Of a stretch of 64,000 nucleotides of DNA, positions 16,772-26,288 are shown in pieces. Numbering within the stretch: the stretch's first letter is position 1; each line of letters opens with the position of its first letter. Below the pieces are notes generated by a model. It saw nothing but the letters and a program-made list of their open reading frames with translations, was not told the DNA's origin and ran no database searches. Source of the stretch: JAABVY01 sp964627935 (GTDB taxonomy: Bacteria; Zixibacteria; MSB-5A5; JAABVY01); assembly GCA_964627935.1 (NCBI GenBank), contig CAZVLB010000002.1, forward strand, positions 1 through 64,000, in the 5' to 3' direction. The translations under genes and the position numbers were made by a program.

Positions 16772-17029
16772 ATGAAGATCAATGCAATCAACCTTCAGAC
16801 CTATCAAAACCTGAGCATTGAGAAAAACAGGGCTGCAAAAAAAGCCCACCAGAATATAACAGCTAAGCAGACGCATAATATTGAAGGCGCAAAATTCGCC
16901 GAATACCTGGATAAAAATGAAATCAAATACCTGAATAAGAATTTCAAGCCGGCCGGGATTGCGGGCGCCGATAACAAGGGCAGTGATCCCGTGGATGCGG
17001 TAAGAAGAAGGATTGATATACTGGCATGA
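16772..17029 (+). CDS. Uncharacterised 85-residue protein between flgC and fliE
   Basis: I do not recognise this family. The protein is small, lysine/asparagine-rich, mostly predicted helical, and has no signal peptide or membrane segment. It has a strong ribosome binding site (GGAGGG region before the ATG at 16772) and its stop overlaps the fliE ATG (ATGA at 17026-17029), so it is coupled to fliE translation. The start MKINAINLQTYQNL faintly resembles the MKIDKNAIS start of FlgM in this window. A cytoplasmic chaperone or regulator of rod assembly is conceivable, but there is no direct evidence. Confidence 0.75.
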   Translation: MKINAINLQTYQNLSIEKNRAAKKAHQNITAKQTHNIEGAKFAEYLDKNEIKYLNKNFKPAGIAGADNKGSDPVDAVRRRIDILA

Positions 17030-17367
17030 GCGATTCAATTATAAACACAGTCGGCCGTGCCAATGGTATGCCCGATTTCCCGGGCACAAAGACCATTCCG
17101 CTCGACCGCTCGGCCATGAAATCTCCGTCACTTGAGGAACCGAAACAGGAAGGTTTCGGTGATCTGCTCAAAGAACTTGTGGGCGGGGTGAATGAGCTGC
17201 AGCATGAAGCGGCGGCCAGGGAAGAAGCGTTTCTGAAAGGCGAGATAACTGATGTTCATCAGGTCATGATCGCGGCTGAGGAAGCCTCGGTGGCCTTTGA
17301 TCTGTTAATGGAGATTCGCAATAAATTATTGGATTCATATAAAGAAATAATGCGCATGCAAGCTTAA
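17026..17367 (+). CDS. fliE: Flagellar hook-basal body complex protein FliE
   Basis: The 113-residue product has the FliE C-terminal helices: FGDLLKELVGGVNELQHEA (about residue 44) and GEITDVHQVMIAAEEASVAF, ending NKLLDSYKEIMRMQA. FliE joins the MS ring to the rod and gates export. It overlaps the previous small gene by four bases. fliF follows after 12 bases. Confidence 0.94.
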   Translation: MSDSIINTVGRANGMPDFPGTKTIPLDRSAMKSPSLEEPKQEGFGDLLKELVGGVNELQHEAAAREEAFLKGEITDVHQVMIAAEEASVAFDLLMEIRNKLLDSYKEIMRMQA

Positions 17368-17379
17368 TAGGATTAAGCA

Positions 17380-18918
17380 ATGGACGTTGTTCAAAACTTT
17401 CTTAATGGACTGAAAGCGTATCTTCAGCGCTTCAGTCTGACACAACTCCTGCTCATGGCAGGAATTATTGTCTTGTGTATCGTCGGAGTAATGTTTCTGT
17501 CGGGGGTCTTCAAAACAATATCCTACGGCACTCTTTATTCCGATTTACCTGTCGATGAAGCAGGGGAGGTGACCGCCAGGCTGGATGAGATGGGAGTTGA
17601 TTACAAACTTTCCGATGGCGGTACCGCAATCAAAATACCCTCCAGCAAGGTCTATCAGACCAGGATTAACCTGGCCAGCCAGGGGCTCCCCACGGGCGGG
17701 TCAAAAGGCTACTCGATCTTCGATAAGACCAACCTGGGCATGACCGACTTTATTCAAAAGGTCAACTACAGGCGCGCCCTCGAGGGTGAGCTGGCCCGCA
17801 CTATCTCAGATATTGAGGAGGTACGTGCCGCCCGGGTGCATATTGTCATCCCCGAGAAAAGGCTCTTCGCCGAGGATCAGGAGGAGACAACCGCCTCGGT
17901 GGTGCTCAAGCTCGCCGGCAGCGGATCACTTGGCAAACGGCAGTTATCCGGTATTACTCACCTGGTGGCCTCAAGTGTGGAAGGACTCGAAGCTCAGAAT
18001 ATCACCGTAATCGACAACTGGGGCAATCTGCTCAGTTCAGTGCATGGCGGCGATCCGATGATCTCTCTATCCGCCACACAGCTTGAGATGAAAAAATCCG
18101 TGGAATCGTATCTTGAGGGCAAGGCCCAATCGATCCTCTCAAGCGCTCTGGGAAATTCACGCGCCGTGGTTCGTGTTGATGCGGAACTGGATTTCGATAA
18201 GGTCTCACGTACAATGGAACGCTATGATCCGGAGAATACCGCTGTAAGATCCGAAGAACGGATGGAAAGCCGCCTCTCGGATTCATCACGAACGACCGGG
18301 CTGGACACTGCCCAGGCCGGCGGAAATGAACTCAATGAAAGAATTATCACTAACTATGAAGTCAGCAAGACCATAGAGACTGTGGCGTCAGCGGTGGGAA
18401 ACATAAAGAAACTATCAGTGGCTGTTATGATTGACGGCCGCTATCGTGACGTCGAAACCGAGAACGGTGATATCCAGAATCAATATATCCCGCGTGATTC
18501 GGCCGAGCTTTCCCAGCTTTCCTCGATAGTGCAGCGAGCAGTTGGTTTCGATTCCAATCGCAATGATGAATTCAGTATTGTTAATTTGCAGTTTGATGCC
18601 GGAAACATGGAAGAGCAACAGCAGCAGCTCGATATTCTGGGCCAGCGCAATTTCTATATTGAAATCGGTAAAAAAGTACTGATTGCGCTGGGGTTGATAA
18701 TCGCCTTCTTCTATGTAAAAGGCAAAATTAAAAAGGCCTTTAAAACGATTGCAAGATATGCGCCTCCGCCTCCACCACCTCCGCCGCCCCCGCCGGAACC
18801 GATTGAAGAGGAACCACCGGCTCCTCCCAGACCAAGGCTGGTGGACAAAATGAGAAAGGTGGCTGATGAAAAGCCGGAGGAATTGACCAAGGTAATCAAA
18901 ACGATAATGGCGGATTAA
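17380..18918 (+). CDS. fliF: Flagellar MS-ring protein FliF
   Basis: The 512-residue protein has transmembrane helix 1 at about residues 21-45 and helix 2 at about 430-446. Ring-building motifs between them include GLPTGGSKGYSIFDK and EGELARTISDIEEVRAARVH. The C-terminal cytoplasmic tail (VDKMRKVADEKPEELTKVI) is the FliG-binding part. A run of 11 prolines at residues 462-472 precedes an acidic Pro-rich linker. FliF founds the basal body in the inner membrane. Confidence 0.96.
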   Translation: MDVVQNFLNGLKAYLQRFSLTQLLLMAGIIVLCIVGVMFLSGVFKTISYGTLYSDLPVDEAGEVTARLDEMGVDYKLSDGGTAIKIPSSKVYQTRINLASQGLPTGGSKGYSIFDKTNLGMTDFIQKVNYRRALEGELARTISDIEEVRAARVHIVIPEKRLFAEDQEETTASVVLKLAGSGSLGKRQLSGITHLVASSVEGLEAQNITVIDNWGNLLSSVHGGDPMISLSATQLEMKKSVESYLEGKAQSILSSALGNSRAVVRVDAELDFDKVSRTMERYDPENTAVRSEERMESRLSDSSRTTGLDTAQAGGNELNERIITNYEVSKTIETVASAVGNIKKLSVAVMIDGRYRDVETENGDIQNQYIPRDSAELSQLSSIVQRAVGFDSNRNDEFSIVNLQFDAGNMEEQQQQLDILGQRNFYIEIGKKVLIALGLIIAFFYVKGKIKKAFKTIARYAPPPPPPPPPPPEPIEEEPPAPPRPRLVDKMRKVADEKPEELTKVIKTIMAD

Positions 18919-18922
18919 AAAT

Positions 18923-19939
18923 ATGCCACTGACTTATGAAGACCTGACAAACGCCCAGAAAGCTGCTATTGCATTGATCGCATTTGGGACTGAACTTTCC
19001 GCCGAGGTGCTTAAGGACCTGGGAGAGGATGAACTCGAACAGATCACGGTCGAGATCGCCAATATGCGCGATGTGCCCTCAGAAATCGAAGAGCAGGTCA
19101 TCAAGGAATGCTATGACATTTACATGGCCCGCAAATACATCTCGCAGGGCGGTATTGATTATGCCCGCATGATTCTTGAAAAGGCGGTCGGAAAAACCCG
19201 GGCGGTTGATCTTCTCAAGAAGCTTGAAAGCTCCCTGACCACGACCGGTTTTGATCTTTTGAAAAACATCGATCCAAAACAGCTGGCCCAGTATTTCCAG
19301 GGCGAACATCCGCAGACCATATCGCTGGTTTTGACGCAGCTGAATCCCCAGCAGGCATCGGCTGTATTGACCGAACTCCCGGCCGAATTGCAGGCCGAGG
19401 TAGCCTTCCGCGTTGCCACTATGGAAAAAATTTCGCCGGAAATCCTAAAGCAGATCGAAACCACCCTGGATGCTTATTTCGGCTCCAGCGGAACCCGTGA
19501 TCTGTCAGTTTCAGGTGGCACAAAAACTATCGCGGATATTCTCAACCTGGTGGATACATCGGCTGAGAAAAATATCCTTCAGGCCCTGGAAGCAGAGGAT
19601 GCCGAACTGGCGGCCGAGATCAAGAACATGATGTTCGTGTTCGAGGATATCGTATTGCTCGATGATCGCGCTATCCAGAGAATTTTGCGTGAGGTCGAAA
19701 CCAAGGATCTGTCGATTGCGCTTAAGGCGGCCAATGATGAGGTTAAACAGAAGATTTTTGCCAATGTCTCCGAACGTGTCAGCGTGATGATCAAAGAGGA
19801 GATGGAATATATGGGGCCGATGAGGCTATCCGATGTTGAAGCGGCCCAGCAGCGAATCGTGGAAACCATCAGGCGCCTCGAGGAACAGGGACAGATTGTC
19901 GTTTCGGGACGTGGTGGAAAGGAAGATATCGTTGTCTAA
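18923..19939 (+). CDS. fliG: Flagellar motor switch protein FliG
   Basis: The 338-residue product is the normal FliG length. It has the N-terminal FliF-binding region (LTNAQKAAIALIAFG), the middle domain with EHPQTISLVLTQLNPQQASAVL near residue 128, and the C-terminal torque helix region (EDIVLLDDRAIQRILREVETKDL-like). FliG transmits force from the stator to the ring. Its end overlaps fliH by eight bases. Confidence 0.96.
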   Translation: MPLTYEDLTNAQKAAIALIAFGTELSAEVLKDLGEDELEQITVEIANMRDVPSEIEEQVIKECYDIYMARKYISQGGIDYARMILEKAVGKTRAVDLLKKLESSLTTTGFDLLKNIDPKQLAQYFQGEHPQTISLVLTQLNPQQASAVLTELPAELQAEVAFRVATMEKISPEILKQIETTLDAYFGSSGTRDLSVSGGTKTIADILNLVDTSAEKNILQALEAEDAELAAEIKNMMFVFEDIVLLDDRAIQRILREVETKDLSIALKAANDEVKQKIFANVSERVSVMIKEEMEYMGPMRLSDVEAAQQRIVETIRRLEEQGQIVVSGRGGKEDIVV

Positions 19940-20582
19940 GATCATCACCAAACCTCGCTATGTCGGCCACAAGGTGCGGATCGGACCGCAACTGGATCAG
20001 CCGCAGGAGAAGATGGTCCCGGAATCCCGCTACCGCCAGCTTGAACAGAAACTCAATACAATCGCCGACGAAAGCTATGGACGCGGTTTGCAGGAAGGGC
20101 AGAAAAATGGTTTCGAGAGCGGCCTGAAACAGGGCAAGGCCGACGCCAACCAGGTGATCAGCCAGATGCAACCAATTCTGGCAGATATTACCCGGCAGAA
20201 AAATACTGTTCTGAAAACTGCCGAAAATGATCTGCTGGAACTGGCCCTGTCAATTGTCGGAAAAATTATTCCAGCAATTGCCGAACGTGATAAAGAAGTA
20301 GTCTTAAGTACAATTCAAAAGTCTCTGCCGTTGTTACTTGAAAAAAGTAAACTGACGCTCAAGGTCGCTCCTCAGCAGGAGCAGTTCATCAGAGAACATC
20401 TGGAGGATATCCTGGCCATGGACAGCGACCTGAAAGAAATAAAGATCGAAGCCGATCGCAGGGTTGCTGCAGGTGGATGCATACTGGAAACTTCCTCAGG
20501 CAGGGTAGACGGGCGTCTTGAGAAACAGCTGGCCACAATGGCTGATGCATTGCGCGGCCAGGCTTCATCAGAATCCGAATAA
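19932..20582 (+). CDS. fliH: Flagellar assembly protein FliH
   Basis: The best start is TTG at 19932, about eight bases after a GGAAAGGAAG stretch, giving 216 residues beginning SKIITKPRYVGHKVRIG. A longer ATG start at 19833 would lie deep inside fliG and is unlikely. The protein has a Gly/Gln-rich middle (GRGLQEGQKNGFESGLKQG, the GxxxG repeats of FliH) and a C-terminal V-ATPase-E-like domain. FliH regulates the FliI ATPase. Confidence 0.88.
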   Translation: MSKIITKPRYVGHKVRIGPQLDQPQEKMVPESRYRQLEQKLNTIADESYGRGLQEGQKNGFESGLKQGKADANQVISQMQPILADITRQKNTVLKTAENDLLELALSIVGKIIPAIAERDKEVVLSTIQKSLPLLLEKSKLTLKVAPQQEQFIREHLEDILAMDSDLKEIKIEADRRVAAGGCILETSSGRVDGRLEKQLATMADALRGQASSESE

Positions 20583-20583
20583 A

Positions 20584-21987
20584 ATGTCCAGAATACTTGG
20601 AAAATATATCGAGGCTGCCGGGAAAACGCGAACACTCTGGCAGGATGGCAAAGTTGTCGAGGTGATCGGCCTGGTGATAACATCGACCGGACCATCATCA
20701 TCAATCGGCGAACTGTGCAAGATTTATGCTCATCCTGATGAAGAGCCGGTGCTGGCCGAGGTTGTCGGTTTCCGCGAAAACAAAGTGCTATTGATGCCCC
20801 TGGGAGAACTGTCCGGGATAAACCCCGGCTCCCTTGTGGTTGCCACCGGCGATACATTATCGGTCGGCGTGGGCAATGATCTGATTGGCAGAATAATCGG
20901 CGGCAATGGTCAGCCTATCGATGGCAAGGGGCCATTGACAACAACACAGAACCGTTCTGTATACGCCGAGCCTCCCGATCCGCTCAAGCGTACACGCATA
21001 ACCGAGCCATTGATAACCGGCGTGCGGGCGATTGACAGCTTCATAACATGCGGCAAGGGCCAGCGCCTGGGCATCTTTGCCGGAAGCGGCGTCGGCAAAT
21101 CTGTTTTGATGGGTATGATCGCACGCAATACCCGTGCACCCATCAATGTCATCGGGCTGATCGGTGAACGAGGCCGTGAGGTTCGCGAATTCATAGAAAA
21201 GGACCTCGGCGAAGAAGGACTCAGCCGTTCTGTGGTGGTTTCCGTGACTTCCGACAAGCCGCCGCTCCTGAAAGTCAAGGGGGCCCTGATCGCAACCACA
21301 ATTGCCGAATATTTCCGCAGTCAGGGACAGGATGTGATCCTGATGCTGGATTCGGTGACACGTATAGCCATGGCGCTGCGTGAAATCGGGCTGGCAGTCG
21401 GTGAGCCACCCGCCACAAAAGGATATACCCCCTCGGTGTTTAATTTCCTGCCCAGGTTCCTGGAACGAACCGGCACTTCGGGCGAAGGAAGTATCACCGG
21501 GCTGTATACCGTACTGGTCGAAGGGGACGATTTAAATGACCCCATCTCGGATACGGTGCGTTCAATTCTCGATGGTCACGCTGTCCTCTCGCGCCGGCTG
21601 GCCAATCGAAATCATTATCCGGCGGTTGAGGTGCTTGAATCGGTATCACGGTTGTTGGTTGATATTGCCGACCAGGAGCATCTTGAAAATATCCGTAAGC
21701 TCAAATCCCTGATGGCCGCCTATAAGGAATCTGAGGACCTGATCAATATCGGCGCATATGTCAGGGGATCGGATAAAACCGTTGATGAGGCCATTGCCAA
21801 GATGGCTGAGATCAATGAATTCCTGCAACAGGGCATAGATGAAAAAACAGTGTTCGAGGATGACCTGCAAACCATAGAAGAGCTGGCAAAACGTGAAAAA
21901 GTTCCGCTACAGGCTTCAAAGAATCCTGTCTCTGAAGCAAACTCTCAAAAGACAGGCGCAGAAAGACCTGGCCCGGGCCGAAAGTGA
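20584..21987 (+). CDS. fliI: Flagellum-specific ATP synthase FliI
   Basis: ATG at 20584, one base after the fliH stop, gives 467 residues. The frame opens at 20518, but that would enter fliH. Walker A is GSGVGKS near residue 170 and Walker B is VILMLDSVTR near 254. The GERGREVREF and PATKGYTPSVFNFLPRFLER motifs are typical of FliI. It energises flagellar type III export. The last 95 bases also encode the start of fliJ. Confidence 0.96.
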   Translation: MSRILGKYIEAAGKTRTLWQDGKVVEVIGLVITSTGPSSSIGELCKIYAHPDEEPVLAEVVGFRENKVLLMPLGELSGINPGSLVVATGDTLSVGVGNDLIGRIIGGNGQPIDGKGPLTTTQNRSVYAEPPDPLKRTRITEPLITGVRAIDSFITCGKGQRLGIFAGSGVGKSVLMGMIARNTRAPINVIGLIGERGREVREFIEKDLGEEGLSRSVVVSVTSDKPPLLKVKGALIATTIAEYFRSQGQDVILMLDSVTRIAMALREIGLAVGEPPATKGYTPSVFNFLPRFLERTGTSGEGSITGLYTVLVEGDDLNDPISDTVRSILDGHAVLSRRLANRNHYPAVEVLESVSRLLVDIADQEHLENIRKLKSLMAAYKESEDLINIGAYVRGSDKTVDEAIAKMAEINEFLQQGIDEKTVFEDDLQTIEELAKREKVPLQASKNPVSEANSQKTGAERPGPGRK

Positions 21988-22339
21988 ACGACTCAAACAG
22001 GAACAGATCCTGAACACTCTCGATAATGAGCTATCAGCCAGGCTTCAGAAAGACAGGGCAACCCGCATTAAAAAATTAAATGTGCAGAGGCTGGCACAGA
22101 CCCAGCGTTATGTGGCCCAGCTCAAATTTCTTATCGGGCATCAGAAAAAGGTTATCAGGGAAGCAACCAAAAAAGTCGAACAGAAACGCCGCAAGCTAAT
22201 CGAGGCCTCCAAAGAGGAACGTAAATACGAACGACTGCGCGAAATCCGCAAAGAGGAATACAACCGCGAACTCGAACTGGCCCTGCAAAAAGAGACCGAT
22301 GAGTTCGCCGGCAATGTCTATCTTCAGAATAAAAAATAG
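21893..22339 (+). CDS. fliJ: Flagellar FliJ protein
   Basis: GTG at 21893 gives a 148-residue, strongly coiled-coil, Lys/Arg/Glu-rich protein starting KKFRYRLQRILSLKQTL, the FliJ family signature. FliJ resembles the gamma stalk of F1 ATPase and links FliI to the export gate. It overlaps fliI by 95 bases, so the fliI C-terminus and the FliJ N-terminus share DNA in different frames. It is the last gene before the convergent TPR genes. Confidence 0.9.
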   Translation: MKKFRYRLQRILSLKQTLKRQAQKDLARAESERLKQEQILNTLDNELSARLQKDRATRIKKLNVQRLAQTQRYVAQLKFLIGHQKKVIREATKKVEQKRRKLIEASKEERKYERLREIRKEEYNRELELALQKETDEFAGNVYLQNKK

Positions 22340-22347
22340 GCTGTAGA

Positions 22348-24765
22348 TTATTGTGGCTTATACTTTTTCAGCATTGCCTGGGCCGCAGGAGTATTGACAT
22401 CAATGTTGCCGAATTCGAGCCATTTCTGCAATTCACGATAGGCATTGACATTATCTTCGAGTAGATCATAAGCCTGCGCCATCCCCAGATGAGCCGGTGC
22501 GAAATTACTGTCAAGATTAAGTGCTTTTTGCCAATGGGGGATAGCGTCACGAGGTTGATTGTTTTCAAGATATACTCGCGCCAGCATATCATGGGCCTGC
22601 AAGAAATCCGGGGCCTTTTGAATTGTACGCGTTAGAAGGCCAATGGCGGTCTGTCTTTCACCAATTCCGGCATAGGTAACGCCCATTCCAAACAGGGCAT
22701 TAATATCTTCCGGATAAGCATTTTCCAAACGGGTGAAATAGACCAGGGCCGAATCAAGATTTTGCTGTCCAAAATGTATCTTTCCCATACCGATAAGCGC
22801 ATCAAATGATTCCGGATCACTTTCCAGTGTCTTGCGATAGTAAAACATTGCCGAGTCAAATTTCCCGTAACCATGATGCGCCATCGCAATTGAGAGGTCC
22901 AACCCGGGATAATCAGGCGACGCATTACTGATCCGTCTATAAAATTCAATTGCCCCCTGCTGATGTCCCATGCGCGCAAGCAGGTTGGCGCCATCGGCAA
23001 GATAGCTGAGGGAGTCCTTTGTCAATGGTGCTCCTGTAAGCAGTGATTCGTAAGCCTTCTGCGGTTCATTCATGTTCAGGTAGGCTTCTCCCATGGCACG
23101 ATATACATCTGTTACGGCAGTATCCTCCAGCACTTTCTGAAACAATGAAATTGCACGTTCATATTTGCCGTTCATCATCAGGGTACGCCCATAATGGAAA
23201 AGATATTGTGGGTTTACAATAAGCTCGACAGGTACCTTTTCAAAGTACTCCAGGGCCATCTTGTAATCGCCTTTGTTATAATACTGTCCCGCCATGTTGA
23301 TCACATCGTGATGCAAAACATTTTCTGCGTGTGCCCTTCGTTCCATGAAGGCCGCACCATCCTCATGAAGACCATAGACATTGGAAAGTATGGCAGAAAA
23401 TGGGGGGATACGTTTACCGTCATGATAATCCTTCTGATAATGTGGATCATCATACAGGATATGCACAATGCGATCGACGGATTTTGTAGTATTGTTGAGA
23501 CTGTTAAGGAATAGCGATACATGGATCAAACCAAGCAATAATATGGGAAGCAGCAGATATTCACCCAGTATTTTTGATTTGATAGTATTATTCAAAAGCA
23601 GTATGCCAAACAGGATTCCCGGCAAGGCAAAGATCGAAAGCAGGTCCCAGTCACGCGCCGCGCCCAGGGCCGGATCGATCATAAATGCTACGGCCAGAGA
23701 GGGCAGGAATGCATAGGCCAGGAAATTAATTGAGTTACTGCTGTTCTTTTCACCCGAAAATATTAATGCTAATCCAATCAATAGCATGACCGGACCGGCA
23801 ATAAACAATAGATTAAGGAAATCAAGTATGTGTGCGGGGGAGAAGAGCACATACGATGATTCATCGGTGGGCAAAAATAGCGTCACCAGCGGAATACCTG
23901 AGCGCTCAACAAACTGTCCTCCGATATATATACCAATTATAAAAAAAACTGTAATTACTATAAGATGTATACCAGACAGGATTTTAAATTTATCAGTCAG
24001 GAGAAAAAGCAAAGAAGGCAGAAATGCCAGGAACCAGACATGCCAGAATATTCCGCAGGCAAAGATCAGGCAAACAGTTATTGCACCAATCTGATTGCGT
24101 AAAAACTTTATCGAAAAGTATATATAAACGCTCAGCCATGCCAAAAGCAATGGATAGGTTTCTACATAACCCGCGAATAGTACAGAGATTCCTGAAAATA
24201 TGGCTATAAAGAAGAAAATCAGCAGACGAGAATTATCATTGATTAGCAATGCGAGCGTTTTGTACACAAATACAATGTATAGAATTCCGCATAATATAGA
24301 AACAATGGCCATTAGATTTTCGGGCGCGGATGATGCCATGCCTGGAAATGTGGTCGCCATCATTTTAACCAGCAAACTTGTACCGTAAGCGGTTGGCGAT
24401 ATCAGTTCCCCCTGCCTGATATTGGAAACGATCATAAGCCCATCGCCCATTATCAGGCTGTCGACCCTGAAGATGTAGAAGAAAAATGCAGGGACAATGA
24501 TCCAGAGTATATACCTGATTACAGCGGGCAGATTGGAAAAGGCAGTGTATATCCGACCTGCGACTGCATTGAAACGACTGTAGATCATTTCACCCGGAGG
24601 TTTTATTATGAGAAGGAGCAGTGCGATGGCTATAGCAGTATATGCTGGCAGAGCAAGCTCAAACGGATTGAATATTCCCCAGTTCCAGTAAGCCGGATAT
24701 GCCCATCCGGCAACCAGAAAAAAACACAGTATGATTAAGATAATATAAATGAACCTGGCAATCAT
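22348..24765 (-). CDS. Polytopic membrane protein with C-terminal TPR domain
   Basis: The 805-residue protein has about ten to twelve hydrophobic segments in residues 1-430, including a MGDGLMIVSNIRQGE loop near 106. From about residue 470 it has a long TPR array (units such as ALEYFEKVP, ALIGMGKIHFGQQNLDSALVYF). The layout resembles GT-C/PMT-like membrane proteins fused to TPRs, but no catalytic motif is certain, so no activity is assigned. Its start overlaps the end of the upstream lipoprotein gene by four bases, implying one operon on the minus strand. Confidence 0.8.
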   Translation of the reverse strand: MIARFIYIILIILCFFLVAGWAYPAYWNWGIFNPFELALPAYTAIAIALLLLIIKPPGEMIYSRFNAVAGRIYTAFSNLPAVIRYILWIIVPAFFFYIFRVDSLIMGDGLMIVSNIRQGELISPTAYGTSLLVKMMATTFPGMASSAPENLMAIVSILCGILYIVFVYKTLALLINDNSRLLIFFFIAIFSGISVLFAGYVETYPLLLAWLSVYIYFSIKFLRNQIGAITVCLIFACGIFWHVWFLAFLPSLLFLLTDKFKILSGIHLIVITVFFIIGIYIGGQFVERSGIPLVTLFLPTDESSYVLFSPAHILDFLNLLFIAGPVMLLIGLALIFSGEKNSSNSINFLAYAFLPSLAVAFMIDPALGAARDWDLLSIFALPGILFGILLLNNTIKSKILGEYLLLPILLLGLIHVSLFLNSLNNTTKSVDRIVHILYDDPHYQKDYHDGKRIPPFSAILSNVYGLHEDGAAFMERRAHAENVLHHDVINMAGQYYNKGDYKMALEYFEKVPVELIVNPQYLFHYGRTLMMNGKYERAISLFQKVLEDTAVTDVYRAMGEAYLNMNEPQKAYESLLTGAPLTKDSLSYLADGANLLARMGHQQGAIEFYRRISNASPDYPGLDLSIAMAHHGYGKFDSAMFYYRKTLESDPESFDALIGMGKIHFGQQNLDSALVYFTRLENAYPEDINALFGMGVTYAGIGERQTAIGLLTRTIQKAPDFLQAHDMLARVYLENNQPRDAIPHWQKALNLDSNFAPAHLGMAQAYDLLEDNVNAYRELQKWLEFGNIDVNTPAAQAMLKKYKPQ

Positions 24766-26222
24766 TGCTTTTCGACAGCTTCAGGCGGCTGATCCTGACC
24801 CGCAAAATCATGGCCGTATTCCTGTTTATAGAAATCATGCATCAGTTCACGGCGCACCTCGATAGAATCATTTGTCAGCCATATTTCAAGAAGTGTTCTG
24901 GCAGAGTCGGAAAGCCCCTGGTCCTTAAGTGAATGATACCAGACCAGAAAACCCTGCGTTTCCGGAAATTTTGTGCCTGGATCACGCTCCCGTAATCTTT
25001 GCGCAATATCCGGCCTGTTTAAGCTTTGCTCAAACAGTGCCGCGGCTTCGATCAGTTTGCCGCCGCCCCATTTATACTTTTCAATAAATCCGCTCAAGAG
25101 TGAATCAGCAGTTGCCGAATCTCCTTTCAAATAATGGGCTGCGACATGGTAAGCATCGATGCGATGGGAACCTTCTATTTGATTTCTTGCATAACTGGTC
25201 AATTCAATAATGCTGTCGTACTGCCCGGTCTGAAAATAATATTGAGAGGGGGCATAATACAGCTTTTCCTGTTCAGGATGCATCCTGATTCCTAAACGGC
25301 CATAGCGCATAGCTTTTTCCCAGTCACCTGCAGCCGCCAGGGAATGGCTCAATTGCTCGAAAACAGCCTGTGAGGAATCACCCATTTGCAATGCTTGCTC
25401 ATATTTCGAGGCCGCCGAGTCAAAAACTTCAAGCCTGATATACGCACGGCCCAGTGAAATCGACAAATCCACGAAACTTGTTTCGGCATCAGCGTTTTCC
25501 AAAAGCACCGCAGCCCGGGTTGGATTATTGCCGATAAGGTAGGCTTTGCCGGCCTCATAGCTCCATTGAGGCGGGGAAACTCCACGGCTCATGCTCACAA
25601 TTCTATTGTAATAAGATACGGTTTTGGCAATATCACCCTTTTCAAAGGCCTTATGGGCTACCTTATATGCGCTCAATGTGTCACCCATCATTGCTTTGCA
25701 GGCCAGAATCGAATCATTGCGGGCTTCCTTTTCCATGCCTTTCATATCCTGATAGACTTCAATTGCGCGTTCATATCTCTTCTCATCTTTTAACAGGCCA
25801 GCCAGAACTAATCCGGCATCCTCCAGAGACTCATATTCGTAAAGCTGATCCAGATATAAAATTGCCAGCGAATCCTGTCCTATTCCTGCCAGCGCTTTGC
25901 CGGTCAGATAATTCAGGTTGGGATCGGCCTTATCATAGAAAACATTAAAATCTCTGAGTATTCTTGCGGCAACAGCGGTATCTCCCGTCTGCATCAACCT
26001 CCATCCCAGGGTCATGGCGGCCAGGCTGTCGTTCTTGTCGGTCAGGATTTGCAGGGAATCGGTGGAGATGCTGGTATACTGATTATCGATCCATGGAGAT
26101 TCCGCGATTTCCGGTTTTCCTCCACACCCGGAAATCAGTACAGCCGAAAATGTTATGATTAAAAATGATGCGATTATATTCTGTATATTTTTGCTAATCC
26201 TATTGCAGGCTGAATTTGGCAT
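24762..26222 (-). CDS. TPR-repeat lipoprotein
   Basis: The 486-residue protein has an N-terminal hydrophobic stretch followed by lipobox I-S-G-C with Cys33, which predicts a lipid anchor. The rest is TPR-like helical repeats (MRYGRLGIRMHPEQEKLYY, FEQLSHSLAAAGDWEKAM). A GGAGGA lies eight bases before the ATG. It is co-transcribed with the downstream TPR membrane protein (four-base overlap). A role in envelope protein interactions is plausible, and no specific function is recognised. Confidence 0.82.
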   Translation of the reverse strand: MPNSACNRISKNIQNIIASFLIITFSAVLISGCGGKPEIAESPWIDNQYTSISTDSLQILTDKNDSLAAMTLGWRLMQTGDTAVAARILRDFNVFYDKADPNLNYLTGKALAGIGQDSLAILYLDQLYEYESLEDAGLVLAGLLKDEKRYERAIEVYQDMKGMEKEARNDSILACKAMMGDTLSAYKVAHKAFEKGDIAKTVSYYNRIVSMSRGVSPPQWSYEAGKAYLIGNNPTRAAVLLENADAETSFVDLSISLGRAYIRLEVFDSAASKYEQALQMGDSSQAVFEQLSHSLAAAGDWEKAMRYGRLGIRMHPEQEKLYYAPSQYYFQTGQYDSIIELTSYARNQIEGSHRIDAYHVAAHYLKGDSATADSLLSGFIEKYKWGGGKLIEAAALFEQSLNRPDIAQRLRERDPGTKFPETQGFLVWYHSLKDQGLSDSARTLLEIWLTNDSIEVRRELMHDFYKQEYGHDFAGQDQPPEAVEKQ

Positions 26223-26258
26223 TTATAATTTCCTCCACATACGTCATTGCGATTTTTT

Positions 26259-26288
26259 ATAATATCAGCTTTTGTGATTTTAATGCAA
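26259..26288 (-). promoter_or_regulatory. Candidate sigma-70-type promoter of the TPR lipoprotein operon
   Basis: Read on the minus strand, TTGCAT (26283-26288) and TATTAT (26259-26264) are 18 bases apart. The expected transcription start is about 30 bases before the ATG and the GGAGGA ribosome binding site. Supported by sequence match only. Confidence 0.4.

Noticed and set aside
16967..16974. GCCGATAA inside the small gene before fliE
   Set aside because: No TAAA-type -35 at 15-16 bases upstream; it lies in coding sequence.
18760..18795. CCN repeat in fliF considered as a DNA repeat array
   Set aside because: It is an in-frame polyproline tract with varied third bases, not a tandem DNA repeat or CRISPR.
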